The translations under genes were made by a program, and so were the position numbers. Shown one piece after another: positions 1 through 5,574 of a DNA stretch of 5,574 nt; within the stretch, counting starts at the first letter, position 1; each line of letters opens with the position of its first letter. The stretch spans positions 1-5,574 of the forward strand of contig JAFTNX010000091.1 in NCBI GenBank assembly GCA_017451665.1, written 5' to 3'. Below the pieces are notes generated by a model. That model saw only the letters and a list, made by a program, of their open reading frames with translations, was not told the DNA's origin and searched no databases. The DNA comes from Oscillospiraceae bacterium. Lineage in GTDB: Bacteria > Bacillota > Clostridia > Oscillospirales > Ruminococcaceae.

Positions 1-56
1 CGTCGCAACGGGCGAAATCCCCTATTCATCAAAGCGTTTTTTGGGGAGGGGTGTAT

Positions 57-69
57 CTCACTTCGTGAG
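57..69. repeat. Small perfect hairpin (5-bp stem, TTC loop)
   Basis: CTCAC at 57-61 pairs with GTGAG at 65-69 around a three-base TTC loop. It lies two bases before the three-way-junction segment at 72-136 and is probably part of the same structured or repeated unit. Confidence 0.5.
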
Positions 70-71
70 CT

Positions 72-136
72 ACGGGAGCAAATTTTCTTCGCTGACAATG
101 TCAGCGATTTGTTTCACAAACCGAAAATTTCTCCGT
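72..136. repeat. Palindromic segment able to fold as a three-way junction
   Basis: Three stems nest cleanly. The outer stem pairs 72-87 with 123-136 (14 base pairs, single-base bulges at G76 and C79). Inside it, 89-96 pairs with 100-107 (8 bp, loop AAT) and 108-112 pairs with 116-120 (5 bp, loop TTC). The two inner stems abut with no spacer, leaving only T88 and C121-C122 unpaired at the junction. All pairs are Watson-Crick, so either strand could fold and the functional strand cannot be told. It could be a structured RNA, a non-autonomous palindromic mobile repeat (MITE/REP-like), or part of a transcription-termination region. A competing 5-bp pairing exists between 121-125 and 136-140. Confidence 0.45.
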
Positions 137-140
137 TCGG

Positions 141-168
141 GGAACCTTTTTCAAGTAAAAAAGGTTCC
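141..168. repeat. Perfect 11-bp inverted repeat (GGAACCTTTTT)
   Basis: GGAACCTTTTT at 141-151 is followed, after the six-base spacer CAAGTA, by its exact reverse complement AAAAAGGTTCC at 158-168. The T and A runs lie inside the stem rather than after it, so this is not a classical terminator in either direction. It looks more like a REP-type palindrome and follows the three-way-junction segment after four bases. Confidence 0.55.
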
Positions 169-194
169 TTGTAGTAGTTCTAAACGCACCACCC

Positions 195-223
195 TCAAAA
201 AGGTGCCAGTGGCACGTTTTTGA
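195..223. terminator. Symmetric hairpin with T-tracts on both strands, possible bidirectional terminator
   Basis: GTGCC at 203-207 pairs with GGCAC at 211-215 around an AGT loop. On the plus strand the stem is followed by G and five T's (217-221); on the minus strand it is followed by C and five T's (complement of 197-201). The whole unit reads as TCAAAAA...TTTTTGA, a near-perfect palindrome broken only by G202/G216. The shape fits a weak bidirectional intrinsic terminator, or another member of the palindrome cluster. Strength is uncertain because the GC stem is only five pairs. Confidence 0.4.
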
Positions 224-229
224 CACAAC

Positions 230-258
230 AGCCTTTCGGCTTGCGTGCGAAAGCACGC
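230..258. repeat. Two adjacent small hairpins, the second with a GAAA tetraloop
   Basis: AGCC at 230-233 pairs with GGCT at 238-241 (loop TTTC). GCGTGC at 243-248 pairs with GCACGC at 253-258 around GAAA. Read on the plus strand, GAAA is a GNRA-type tetraloop, which hints that if this cluster works as RNA, the plus strand may be the relevant one; on the minus strand that loop is UUUC. Confidence 0.4.
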
Positions 259-260
259 CA

Positions 261-296
261 CAAAAACAAAAAGCGTACGGAAAATCCGTACGCTTT
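261..296 (-). terminator. Strong intrinsic terminator of the histidine-phosphatase gene
   Basis: Read on the minus strand, AAAGCGTACGGA pairs perfectly with TCCGTACGCTTT (plus coordinates 285-296 and 270-281, loop 282-284), giving a 12-bp stem with a three-base loop. It is followed by the U-rich run TTGTTTTTG (269-261). It begins 18 bases past the stop codon at 314-316, the expected place for the 3' end of that transcript. Confidence 0.9.
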
Positions 297-313
297 CATT
301 GTCAAATTGTCCA

Positions 314-997
314 TTACATCTCATAGCTTACGCCTTTTGATTTGATGTGTTTTGAGTCGTTTGCGTATTCAATCTGAGGAGCAGTGAGGCTTCCCACCTC
401 GTCGCCGAAATTCAGAACTGTTATTGATGTAAAATCAGGGCAAAGCGCTCTGCAAAGATAGAAAAACGGCAAATTCAGAAGATGTGAAAAAAGTGCCGAA
501 GATGACCCTCCGTGACTGAAAACCGCTATGGTCTTGTTTGTGTTTTCCCCCACAACACGGTAGTTTGCACCCTCTCGCTTGTAGCCCATTGTCAGAAGCC
601 ACTCATCAGCTTCCCTTGCTACCCTTTCAAGCTCTGAAAAAACCACATTGTTGCAAAATGGCTCGTCCTTTGTCCAGCTTTCGTCCATAAGGGAATGCCC
701 CAGCGAAACAGCGTACAAAGAAGTGTCCCACGGGTGACCGTCAGCGTAAACCTCGTTTCCTTCGGTAGCTCCCCACCTGATTTCACGCATAAAATCAAGC
801 TTCACAACCTCTTTTGAAATGATTTTTGCAGTGTGCTGTGCTGTTTCAAAAGCCCTTCCGAATGGCGAAGAATAAATCTCTTCAATCCCCTCGTCTTTGA
901 GCCTTAACGCAGCACTTTCAGCCTGCTTGTGACCTAAATCGGTCAGGCAGTCGTTAACATAATCAGGGTGTCCGTGACGAACAAATACAATCTTCAT
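314..997 (-). CDS. Histidine phosphatase family protein (phosphoglycerate mutase-like)
   Basis: A complete 227-residue cytoplasmic protein of the histidine phosphatase superfamily, which removes phosphate from small molecules or proteins through a phosphohistidine intermediate. The signature RHG lies at residues 7-9, with H8 as the expected nucleophile. R48 in SSPFGRAFETA is the second conserved arginine region, E72 in REIRWG is the likely acid, and H162 in VFSHGG is the second catalytic histidine. All four core residues are present, so it should be active. Length is normal for the family. The ATG at 997 is preceded by GAGGT five bases upstream (plus 1003-1007), and a good promoter sits just beyond. 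The gene is transcribed alone: it diverges from the receptor gene and ends in its own terminator. The substrate cannot be read from the sequence; phosphoglycerate mutase, cobalamin phosphatase (CobC-like) and broad-specificity phosphatase relatives share these motifs. Confidence 0.93.
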   Translation of the reverse strand: MKIVFVRHGHPDYVNDCLTDLGHKQAESAALRLKDEGIEEIYSSPFGRAFETAQHTAKIISKEVVKLDFMREIRWGATEGNEVYADGHPWDTSLYAVSLGHSLMDESWTKDEPFCNNVVFSELERVAREADEWLLTMGYKREGANYRVVGENTNKTIAVFSHGGSSSALFSHLLNLPFFYLCRALCPDFTSITVLNFGDEVGSLTAPQIEYANDSKHIKSKGVSYEM

Positions 998-1027
998 AAA
1001 ATACCTCGTTTAGTTTACTTTTAGGAT

Positions 1028-1056
1028 AGTATAGCATATTTTTTAAAGTTTGTAAA
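1028..1056 (-). promoter_or_regulatory. Sigma-A-type promoter for the histidine-phosphatase gene
   Basis: Read on the minus strand, TTTACA (plus 1051-1056) is a five-of-six match to the -35 box. A 17-base spacer follows, then TATACT (plus 1028-1033) as the -10 box, preceded by TGC, which makes an extended -10. The expected start of transcription is near 1020, giving a leader of about 20-25 bases before the ATG. Confidence 0.8.
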
Positions 1057-1125
1057 TGAGGGCTTTCTTTTGAAAAAAATATTCAGAAAACTTGCATTTT
1101 ATGTGATAACACTTGTGAAAAATAA

Positions 1126-1154
1126 TTGAAATTCTCTTTAAGTTATGATATAAT
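1126..1154 (+). promoter_or_regulatory. Sigma-A-type promoter for the receptor-MATE operon
   Basis: TTGAAA (1126-1131) and a perfect TATAAT (1149-1154) are separated by exactly 17 bases, and TGA before the -10 gives an extended -10 element. Transcription should begin near 1161, with about 35 bases of leader. AGGAG at 1183-1187 lies eight bases before the ATG at 1196. No riboswitch-like fold or clear operator palindrome is seen in this short leader. Confidence 0.82.
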
Positions 1155-1195
1155 AACGATGAATATATCTTTAAAAATTATCAGGAGTTGAGTTT

Positions 1196-3997
1196 ATGGC
1201 AATAAAGCTTGTGTCGTCTGTTTTGTGCAACGCTTGTCTGGCTGTACTTTTGCATATTTTTGACAAAAAAACAGCCTTCGGGAAAACTAAATATGCCTTA
1301 AAACAGCTGATTATCGGATTGATTTTCGGCGCAATAGCTGTATTTTCAAGCACCTCAATGGGTGGCGTGGATATCGGTGGCGCAATTATGAATGTCCGTG
1401 ACAGCTCCCCTCTTTGTGCAGGTCTGATTTTTGGCGCACCTGCTGGAATAATCGCAGGCTTTGTTGGTGGAATTTATCGTTACGTTGCAGTTTTCTTTGG
1501 GCTTGCAGGGGAATACACACAAATCGCCTGCTCTGTTTCAACTGTTATTGCAGGCTTTATCGCAGCGCTTTTACGCAAATTTATGTTTGAAAACAAAAAA
1601 CCTACATGGCTTTATGGCGTGGGGATAGCTATGATTTGTGAAGTCCTCCATATGCTGATGATTTTCTTTACAAATATGAATGACGTTTCAACAGCTTTTA
1701 GGTATGTTCAGAAATGTACTGTGCCTATGGTTGTGGGAAACGGAGTAGCTGTGGGACTTGCAATCATTGGCGTTTCGCTTTTTTCATACGAAAACAAAAA
1801 ACACAAGAAATTAAAAAAACCTATTTCACAGACTTTTTCACTGTGGCTTTTGGTGTGTATAATTATCGCATTTGTTTCTACAAGTATTTTTACATCATTT
1901 TTGCAGTCGGAAATGAGCGAGTCACAGACAGAAGAGGTTATCAGAACAAATTTAAGCGACGTTTATAAGGATATAAGCGACGCATCTGACGAAAACCTGC
2001 TTATAAAAACAGATAAAATAAGACAGGAATACCTTGCAGGTGAGGACGTAAACGTTCTTGCCCAAAAGTATAACGTTATTGAAGTAAATATTATCGGTGA
2101 AAACGGTAAAATCATCAAAACAAATAATACCCCGTATCTTGGCTATGATATGGCAAGCGGTGAACAGTCAGCTGAGTTTCTTGTGCTTTTAAACAGCGAT
2201 AAAACAGAGTACGTTCAGGACTATCGCCCTACCTCATACGACAACAAGACTTACAGAAAATACGGTGCGCTTAAGCTTTCTGACGGAGGATTTCTTCAGG
2301 TGGGCTATGACGCAAGTCAGTTCAGGGCAGATATTGACGAATTTGTAGGCAAGGTTGCAAAAAACCGTCACGTGGGAAAAAACGGTTTTATTACAATCTG
2401 CGACGAAAACTTTGATATCGTTACTGAAAACAGCAAAAACAGTGGCAAAAACCTTTCGGAAATAGGAATTGACCTTGAACTTGAAAAAACAAGCGACGGG
2501 AATATTTTTGAAATTGAAATCAATGAAAAACAGCATCTTTGTGCATATGAATTTGTTGAAGGCTATTATATAATCGGTGCTATGCCATCAAGCGAAGCTA
2601 TGCATATGAAAAATGTTTCGGTTTATGTAAGCATTTTTATGGAAATCATTATTTTTGCTGTACTGTTTCTGCTTATTTACATACTTATCAAAAAAATTAT
2701 TATCGATAACATCAAAAAAATCAATCACAGCCTTTCTGAAATCACCGACGGAAACCTTAATGTTACTGTTGATGTACGTTCAAATGAGGAATTTGCGTCA
2801 CTTTCAGACGATATAAATTCCACAGTAAACACTCTTAAAAACTATATCGCAGAGGCTGCTGCACGAATTGACAAGGAGCTTGAATTTGCAAAACAGATTC
2901 AGTATTCCTCACTTCCATCAGGCTTCCCTGAAAGAAACGAGTTTGAGCTTTATGCGATGATGGATACTGCAAAGGAAGTTGGCGGGGATTTTTACGACTT
3001 TTATATGCTTGACAAATCCCACGTTGCGTTTCTTGTGGCTGACGTTTCAGGCAAGGGTATTCCTGCTGCTATGTTTATGATGAAGGCCAAAACTATCATA
3101 AAGGACCTTGCCGAAAACGGTCTTGAGCCTGACGAAATCTTTACATCTGCTAACGAAAAGCTTTGTGAAAACAACGACGCAGGTATGTTTGTAACTGCGT
3201 GGCTTGGAATTTTAAGCCTTGAAACAGGAAACCTTCGCTTTGCAAACGCAGGTCACAACCCGCCTCTTATCAAAATTGGAAATGGTGGTTTTGAGTATCT
3301 TAAAGCAAGAAGTGGTCTTGTGCTTGCAGGTATGGAGGGTATAAAATACCGTAAAAACGAAATTAAACTTATGCCAGGGGATAAGATTTATCTTTATACT
3401 GACGGCGTAACTGAAGCAACCGACATAAACAATCAGCTTTATGGAGAAAAACGACTTTTGTCGCTTGTTGATAACGCAGGTGATGTAAGCCCTCAGACGC
3501 TTTGCGACCTTGTTATAAAGGACGTTGACAGCTTTGTGGGTGATGCACCACAGTTTGACGATATTACAATGCTCAGTGTTTCACTTAATGGGCTTGTTTG
3601 TGAAAATTCAGTTTGTGTAAAGGTTTGTGAGTCTTCACGAAAGACAGTAAACGCCTTTTGCGACAGCCTTATTTCAAAGCTGGAAATTGTTCTGAAAAAC
3701 GCAAACAGAATTCGCATAGTCTTTGACGAGGTTTTTGAAAACATATTAAGTTACAGCAAAGCAACGGTTGTGGATATTTCATACCGTGTGGAAAACAAAA
3801 AACTCCTGCTTACCTTTGAAGATAATGGTATTCAGTATAACCCTACCCTTTCAGAAGAGCCTGACGTTACCCTTTCAGCAGAAGAAAGAGAAATTGGTGG
3901 ACTTGGTATCTTTATGGTCAAGAAAATGACCGAAAATATGGAGTATTCATACGAAAACAACAAAAATATCCTGAACCTTTTAATTTCACTTGAATAA
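1196..3997 (+). CDS. LytS-type 5TM / Cache / HAMP / SpoIIE phosphatase / RsbW-like ATPase receptor
   Basis: A 933-residue membrane signalling protein. Residues 1-200 form a multi-helix domain like that of LytS sensors, with the hallmark NVRDSSP...GLIFGAPAGIIAG around 66-88. A helix at 212-236 leads to an extracytoplasmic region (237-472) that reads like a Cache sensor, and a second helix (473-499) is followed by HAMP (about 500-552). The SpoIIE/RsbU-type PP2C phosphatase domain (about 573-797) keeps its metal-binding aspartates: D598 in GGDFYD, D616 in VADVSGKG, D736 in YTDGVTEA, and D788/D789 in FDDITML. Residues about 800-933 form an RsbW-like GHKL domain with N-box E845/N849, G1 box DNG (876-878) and G2 box GGLGIFMVK (901-909). 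It probably senses an external ligand and sets the phosphorylation of a STAS-type antagonist, by both phosphatase and kinase activity. Known family members of each type act on such proteins; none is encoded in this window. The start is supported by AGGAG eight bases upstream. Confidence 0.93.
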   Translation: MAIKLVSSVLCNACLAVLLHIFDKKTAFGKTKYALKQLIIGLIFGAIAVFSSTSMGGVDIGGAIMNVRDSSPLCAGLIFGAPAGIIAGFVGGIYRYVAVFFGLAGEYTQIACSVSTVIAGFIAALLRKFMFENKKPTWLYGVGIAMICEVLHMLMIFFTNMNDVSTAFRYVQKCTVPMVVGNGVAVGLAIIGVSLFSYENKKHKKLKKPISQTFSLWLLVCIIIAFVSTSIFTSFLQSEMSESQTEEVIRTNLSDVYKDISDASDENLLIKTDKIRQEYLAGEDVNVLAQKYNVIEVNIIGENGKIIKTNNTPYLGYDMASGEQSAEFLVLLNSDKTEYVQDYRPTSYDNKTYRKYGALKLSDGGFLQVGYDASQFRADIDEFVGKVAKNRHVGKNGFITICDENFDIVTENSKNSGKNLSEIGIDLELEKTSDGNIFEIEINEKQHLCAYEFVEGYYIIGAMPSSEAMHMKNVSVYVSIFMEIIIFAVLFLLIYILIKKIIIDNIKKINHSLSEITDGNLNVTVDVRSNEEFASLSDDINSTVNTLKNYIAEAAARIDKELEFAKQIQYSSLPSGFPERNEFELYAMMDTAKEVGGDFYDFYMLDKSHVAFLVADVSGKGIPAAMFMMKAKTIIKDLAENGLEPDEIFTSANEKLCENNDAGMFVTAWLGILSLETGNLRFANAGHNPPLIKIGNGGFEYLKARSGLVLAGMEGIKYRKNEIKLMPGDKIYLYTDGVTEATDINNQLYGEKRLLSLVDNAGDVSPQTLCDLVIKDVDSFVGDAPQFDDITMLSVSLNGLVCENSVCVKVCESSRKTVNAFCDSLISKLEIVLKNANRIRIVFDEVFENILSYSKATVVDISYRVENKKLLLTFEDNGIQYNPTLSEEPDVTLSAEEREIGGLGIFMVKKMTENMEYSYENNKNILNLLISLE

Positions 3998-4016
3998 CCC
4001 TGAACGGAGTGTAAAT

Positions 4017-5574
4017 ATGAGAAATGCAATTCTTGTAAAGAAAAAATTCAGAGAATTTTATCTGCCTACAATACTTATGACAGCGTCCGGGTCACTTAGT
4101 ATTATTATTGACTCGATTATTGTGGGGAATATTCTTGGGGATAATGAGCTTGCAGCAGTAAATCTCATTATGCCTTTGTCCTTGTGCTTTACGGCGCTTT
4201 GTGGGCTTTTTGGTATAGGCTCGGCAACCTGCATTTCCCTTTTTAAAGGCAGAATGGACAGCAAGAATGCCGACAAATGTCTGACACTTTCAACCGTTTC
4301 GTGGGTTTTATTCAGCATTGTCGGAGCTGTTGTGGGGATTTTTGCAACAACACCTGTGTGCAGATTTCTTTCAGGCTCGTCAGGTCTTAACCACCTTGTT
4401 TATGATTACCTTAAAGTTTATCTTATCGGTGCGTCAGCTACCTTTTCAACAATGATTTTTCCACATATAATCAAGGCTGACGGAATGCCTGAGCTTTCTT
4501 CCAGAGCACTTATTATTTCAAATGCCTCAAATCTTATTTTTGATATAGTTTTTATGAAATTTTTTGATATGGGCATAGGTGGGGCTGCGCTGGCAACAGT
4601 TGTGGGCAACATTATCGGCACACTTATCCTTTTTTACTATTTCATTTCACCAAAAAGAAACGTTCATTTTGTAAAAATCAGCTTTTCTTCTGTGAAGCTA
4701 TACGGAGATATGTTTAAAATGAGCGTGTCCTCAATTTTCGGGCAGGGGCTTATGTTTGGGAAAATGTGGATTTTTAATATGATAATTTCAAAAACTGCAG
4801 GTCAGGCAGGTCTTACTGCCTTTTCAGTATGCACATCCTGTCTTTCCTTTGTGTCAATGTTTATAGCAGGTGGCGCACAGACAATGATACCTATGGTAAG
4901 CGCTTTTACGGGTGCTGAGGACCATACAGCCACAAAACTCACAGTAAAACAGGCGTTTAAACTGGTGCTTGGCTGTTGTGTTGTGATAACTGTGCTTTTT
5001 GAAATTTTCCCGACAGTTATACTATTAGCCTACGGTATTAAAAGTGCAAAGGTTTTAAAGGTGGGAATATCTGCTGTCAGACTTTTTTCACTTTCATTTG
5101 TGTTTATCGGCTTTAACTTTATGTTTATGTATTACTCACAAGCAAAGAAAACGCCTGCTTTTTCAATGACTATATGTGCCCTTGAAGGCTTTTTTGTAAT
5201 AGTACCTCTTGGATTTCTGCTTTCTCTTGTGTTAAAGGCAGACGGAATATGGCTTTCTTATGTGATAAACGGAATGATAGTTTCAGCGTTTATAGTTTTG
5301 AATTCACGACGAATTGTCAAAAAATCAGATGGCGAACTTTATTCGCTGTTTATGATAAAAAAAGCTGACGAGGATACTTTTGAAATGTCCGTTGATGTTT
5401 CAGAGGAAAAGGAAATTTCTCAGGCTGTTGATGAAATTTCACAAAAGCTTTTAAAGACCGACCAGAAAACAAAAGAGCTTTTAGAAAATATGTTTAGTCT
5501 TTCACGGATTGCGTATTCAGATAAATCGGGACTTAAAACTGACGATACTGTTGATATAATCGTCAGAAAAAACA
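4017..5574 (+). CDS. MATE-family efflux transporter with C-terminal RsbW-like domain (partial, runs off window)
   Basis: The frame is open from the ATG at 4017 to the window edge (519 complete codons, no stop). GGAG at 4006-4009 lies seven bases before the start, which is 19 bases after the receptor's stop, so the two are almost certainly co-transcribed. Residues about 10-430 form a MATE transporter of about twelve helices in two halves. Family-typical stretches include IIDSIIVGNILGDNELAAVNL near 30-50, GIGSATCISLFKG near 66-78 and DGIWLSYVING near 409-419. MATE proteins export drugs or metabolites by sodium or proton antiport; the substrate is unknown here. Usual family length is about 450 residues, but this protein continues past 519. 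Residues about 452-519 are soluble and resemble the start of a GHKL/RsbW domain: strand FEMSVDV, two helices, ELLEN (487-491) matching the N-box, then strand TVDIIV. The nucleotide-binding G boxes would lie beyond the window. Confidence 0.88.
   Translation, partial: MRNAILVKKKFREFYLPTILMTASGSLSIIIDSIIVGNILGDNELAAVNLIMPLSLCFTALCGLFGIGSATCISLFKGRMDSKNADKCLTLSTVSWVLFSIVGAVVGIFATTPVCRFLSGSSGLNHLVYDYLKVYLIGASATFSTMIFPHIIKADGMPELSSRALIISNASNLIFDIVFMKFFDMGIGGAALATVVGNIIGTLILFYYFISPKRNVHFVKISFSSVKLYGDMFKMSVSSIFGQGLMFGKMWIFNMIISKTAGQAGLTAFSVCTSCLSFVSMFIAGGAQTMIPMVSAFTGAEDHTATKLTVKQAFKLVLGCCVVITVLFEIFPTVILLAYGIKSAKVLKVGISAVRLFSLSFVFIGFNFMFMYYSQAKKTPAFSMTICALEGFFVIVPLGFLLSLVLKADGIWLSYVINGMIVSAFIVLNSRRIVKKSDGELYSLFMIKKADEDTFEMSVDVSEEKEISQAVDEISQKLLKTDQKTKELLENMFSLSRIAYSDKSGLKTDDTVDIIVRKN

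Larger units (their letters stand above)
1..313. other. Intergenic region with no convincing gene, rich in palindromes
   Basis: No frame here has a start codon with a ribosome binding site and a recognisable product. The stretch is instead packed with short perfect inverted repeats between 57 and 258, followed by the terminator of the neighbouring minus-strand gene at 261-296. Plus-strand frame 1 is open from the window edge to a TAG at 172-174 (57 codons), so a gene tail entering from the left cannot be excluded. However, that frame runs straight through the palindromes, which suggests a repeat that happens to be open. Confidence 0.6.

Noticed and set aside
41..223. 60-codon plus-strand frame with a TTG start
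   Set aside because: It has no ATG and no recognisable protein, and it spans several palindromes including the 141-168 and 203-215 hairpins. It is best seen as a chance frame in structured non-coding sequence.
1101..1118. Possible operator at ATGTGATAACACTTGTGA in the divergent spacer
   Set aside because: The symmetric arms are only three bases (GTG/CAC), which is expected by chance in such sequence.
1155..1195. Possible riboswitch or attenuator in the receptor leader
   Set aside because: The predicted leader is only about 35 bases, A/T-rich and without a stable stem, too short for any known riboswitch class.
1714..1968. 84-codon plus-strand frame overlapping the receptor's membrane region
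   Set aside because: It is an out-of-frame overlap with the receptor, with no ribosome binding site worth noting and no known motif.
2234..2536. 100-codon minus-strand frame inside the receptor gene
   Set aside because: It is antisense to the Cache-like sensor region of an intact long gene, and its Phe/Val-rich composition mirrors the Lys/Glu/Asn-rich sense codons. Nothing independent supports it.
4058..4621. Minus-strand frames of 86 and 67 codons opposite the transporter gene
   Set aside because: They lie entirely antisense to the well-supported MATE reading frame, have no recognisable motifs, and are the low-complexity antisense shadows expected of a membrane protein gene.
5340..5574. 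Frameshift or read-through explanation for the long transporter tail
   Set aside because: The reading frame is continuous from the ATG at 4017 through the last helix into the tail with no stop, the codon style is unchanged, and the tail has coherent predicted structure. A genuine extension is the simpler reading.

Overview
The window looks like chromosomal DNA from a low-to-moderate-GC Firmicute, most likely a gut-type clostridium (Ruminococcus/Oscillospiraceae-like). This rests on sigma-A-type promoters with extended -10 boxes, GGAG-type ribosome binding sites, A/T-rich codon use, a LytS/SpoIIE-type signalling protein, and a palindrome-rich intergenic block. The genus is a guess from style, not a database match.

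Layout. Positions 1-313 hold no convincing gene. They contain a dense cluster of short perfect inverted repeats (57-258), including a segment that can fold as a three-way junction, and then a strong intrinsic terminator (261-296) serving the minus-strand gene beside it. Positions 314-997 (minus) encode a complete histidine-phosphatase (phosphoglycerate-mutase-like) protein. A divergent promoter region (998-1195) carries one good promoter on each strand. Positions 1196-3997 (plus) encode a 933-residue membrane receptor: a LytS-type multi-pass domain, an extracytoplasmic Cache-like sensor, HAMP, a SpoIIE/RsbU-type PP2C phosphatase and an RsbW-like ATPase/kinase domain. Nineteen bases after its stop, at 4017, a MATE-family transporter gene begins. 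It is open to the window edge (519 codons seen, no stop).

The main discovery candidate is the tail of the transporter. After the last membrane helix the frame continues into a soluble region whose predicted strand-helix-helix-strand order and ExxxN motif (E487/N491) match the start of the RsbW-like ATPase domain of the receptor just upstream (E845/N849). So the two genes of this probable operon each appear to end in a GHKL/RsbW-type domain, one attached to a phosphatase receptor and one to a multidrug-type transporter. The inference is a partner-switching circuit (phosphatase and kinase acting on a STAS-type antagonist that is not in this window) that senses an external signal and acts on, or through, a MATE transporter. 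The domain reading rests on visible motifs; the circuit is a hypothesis.
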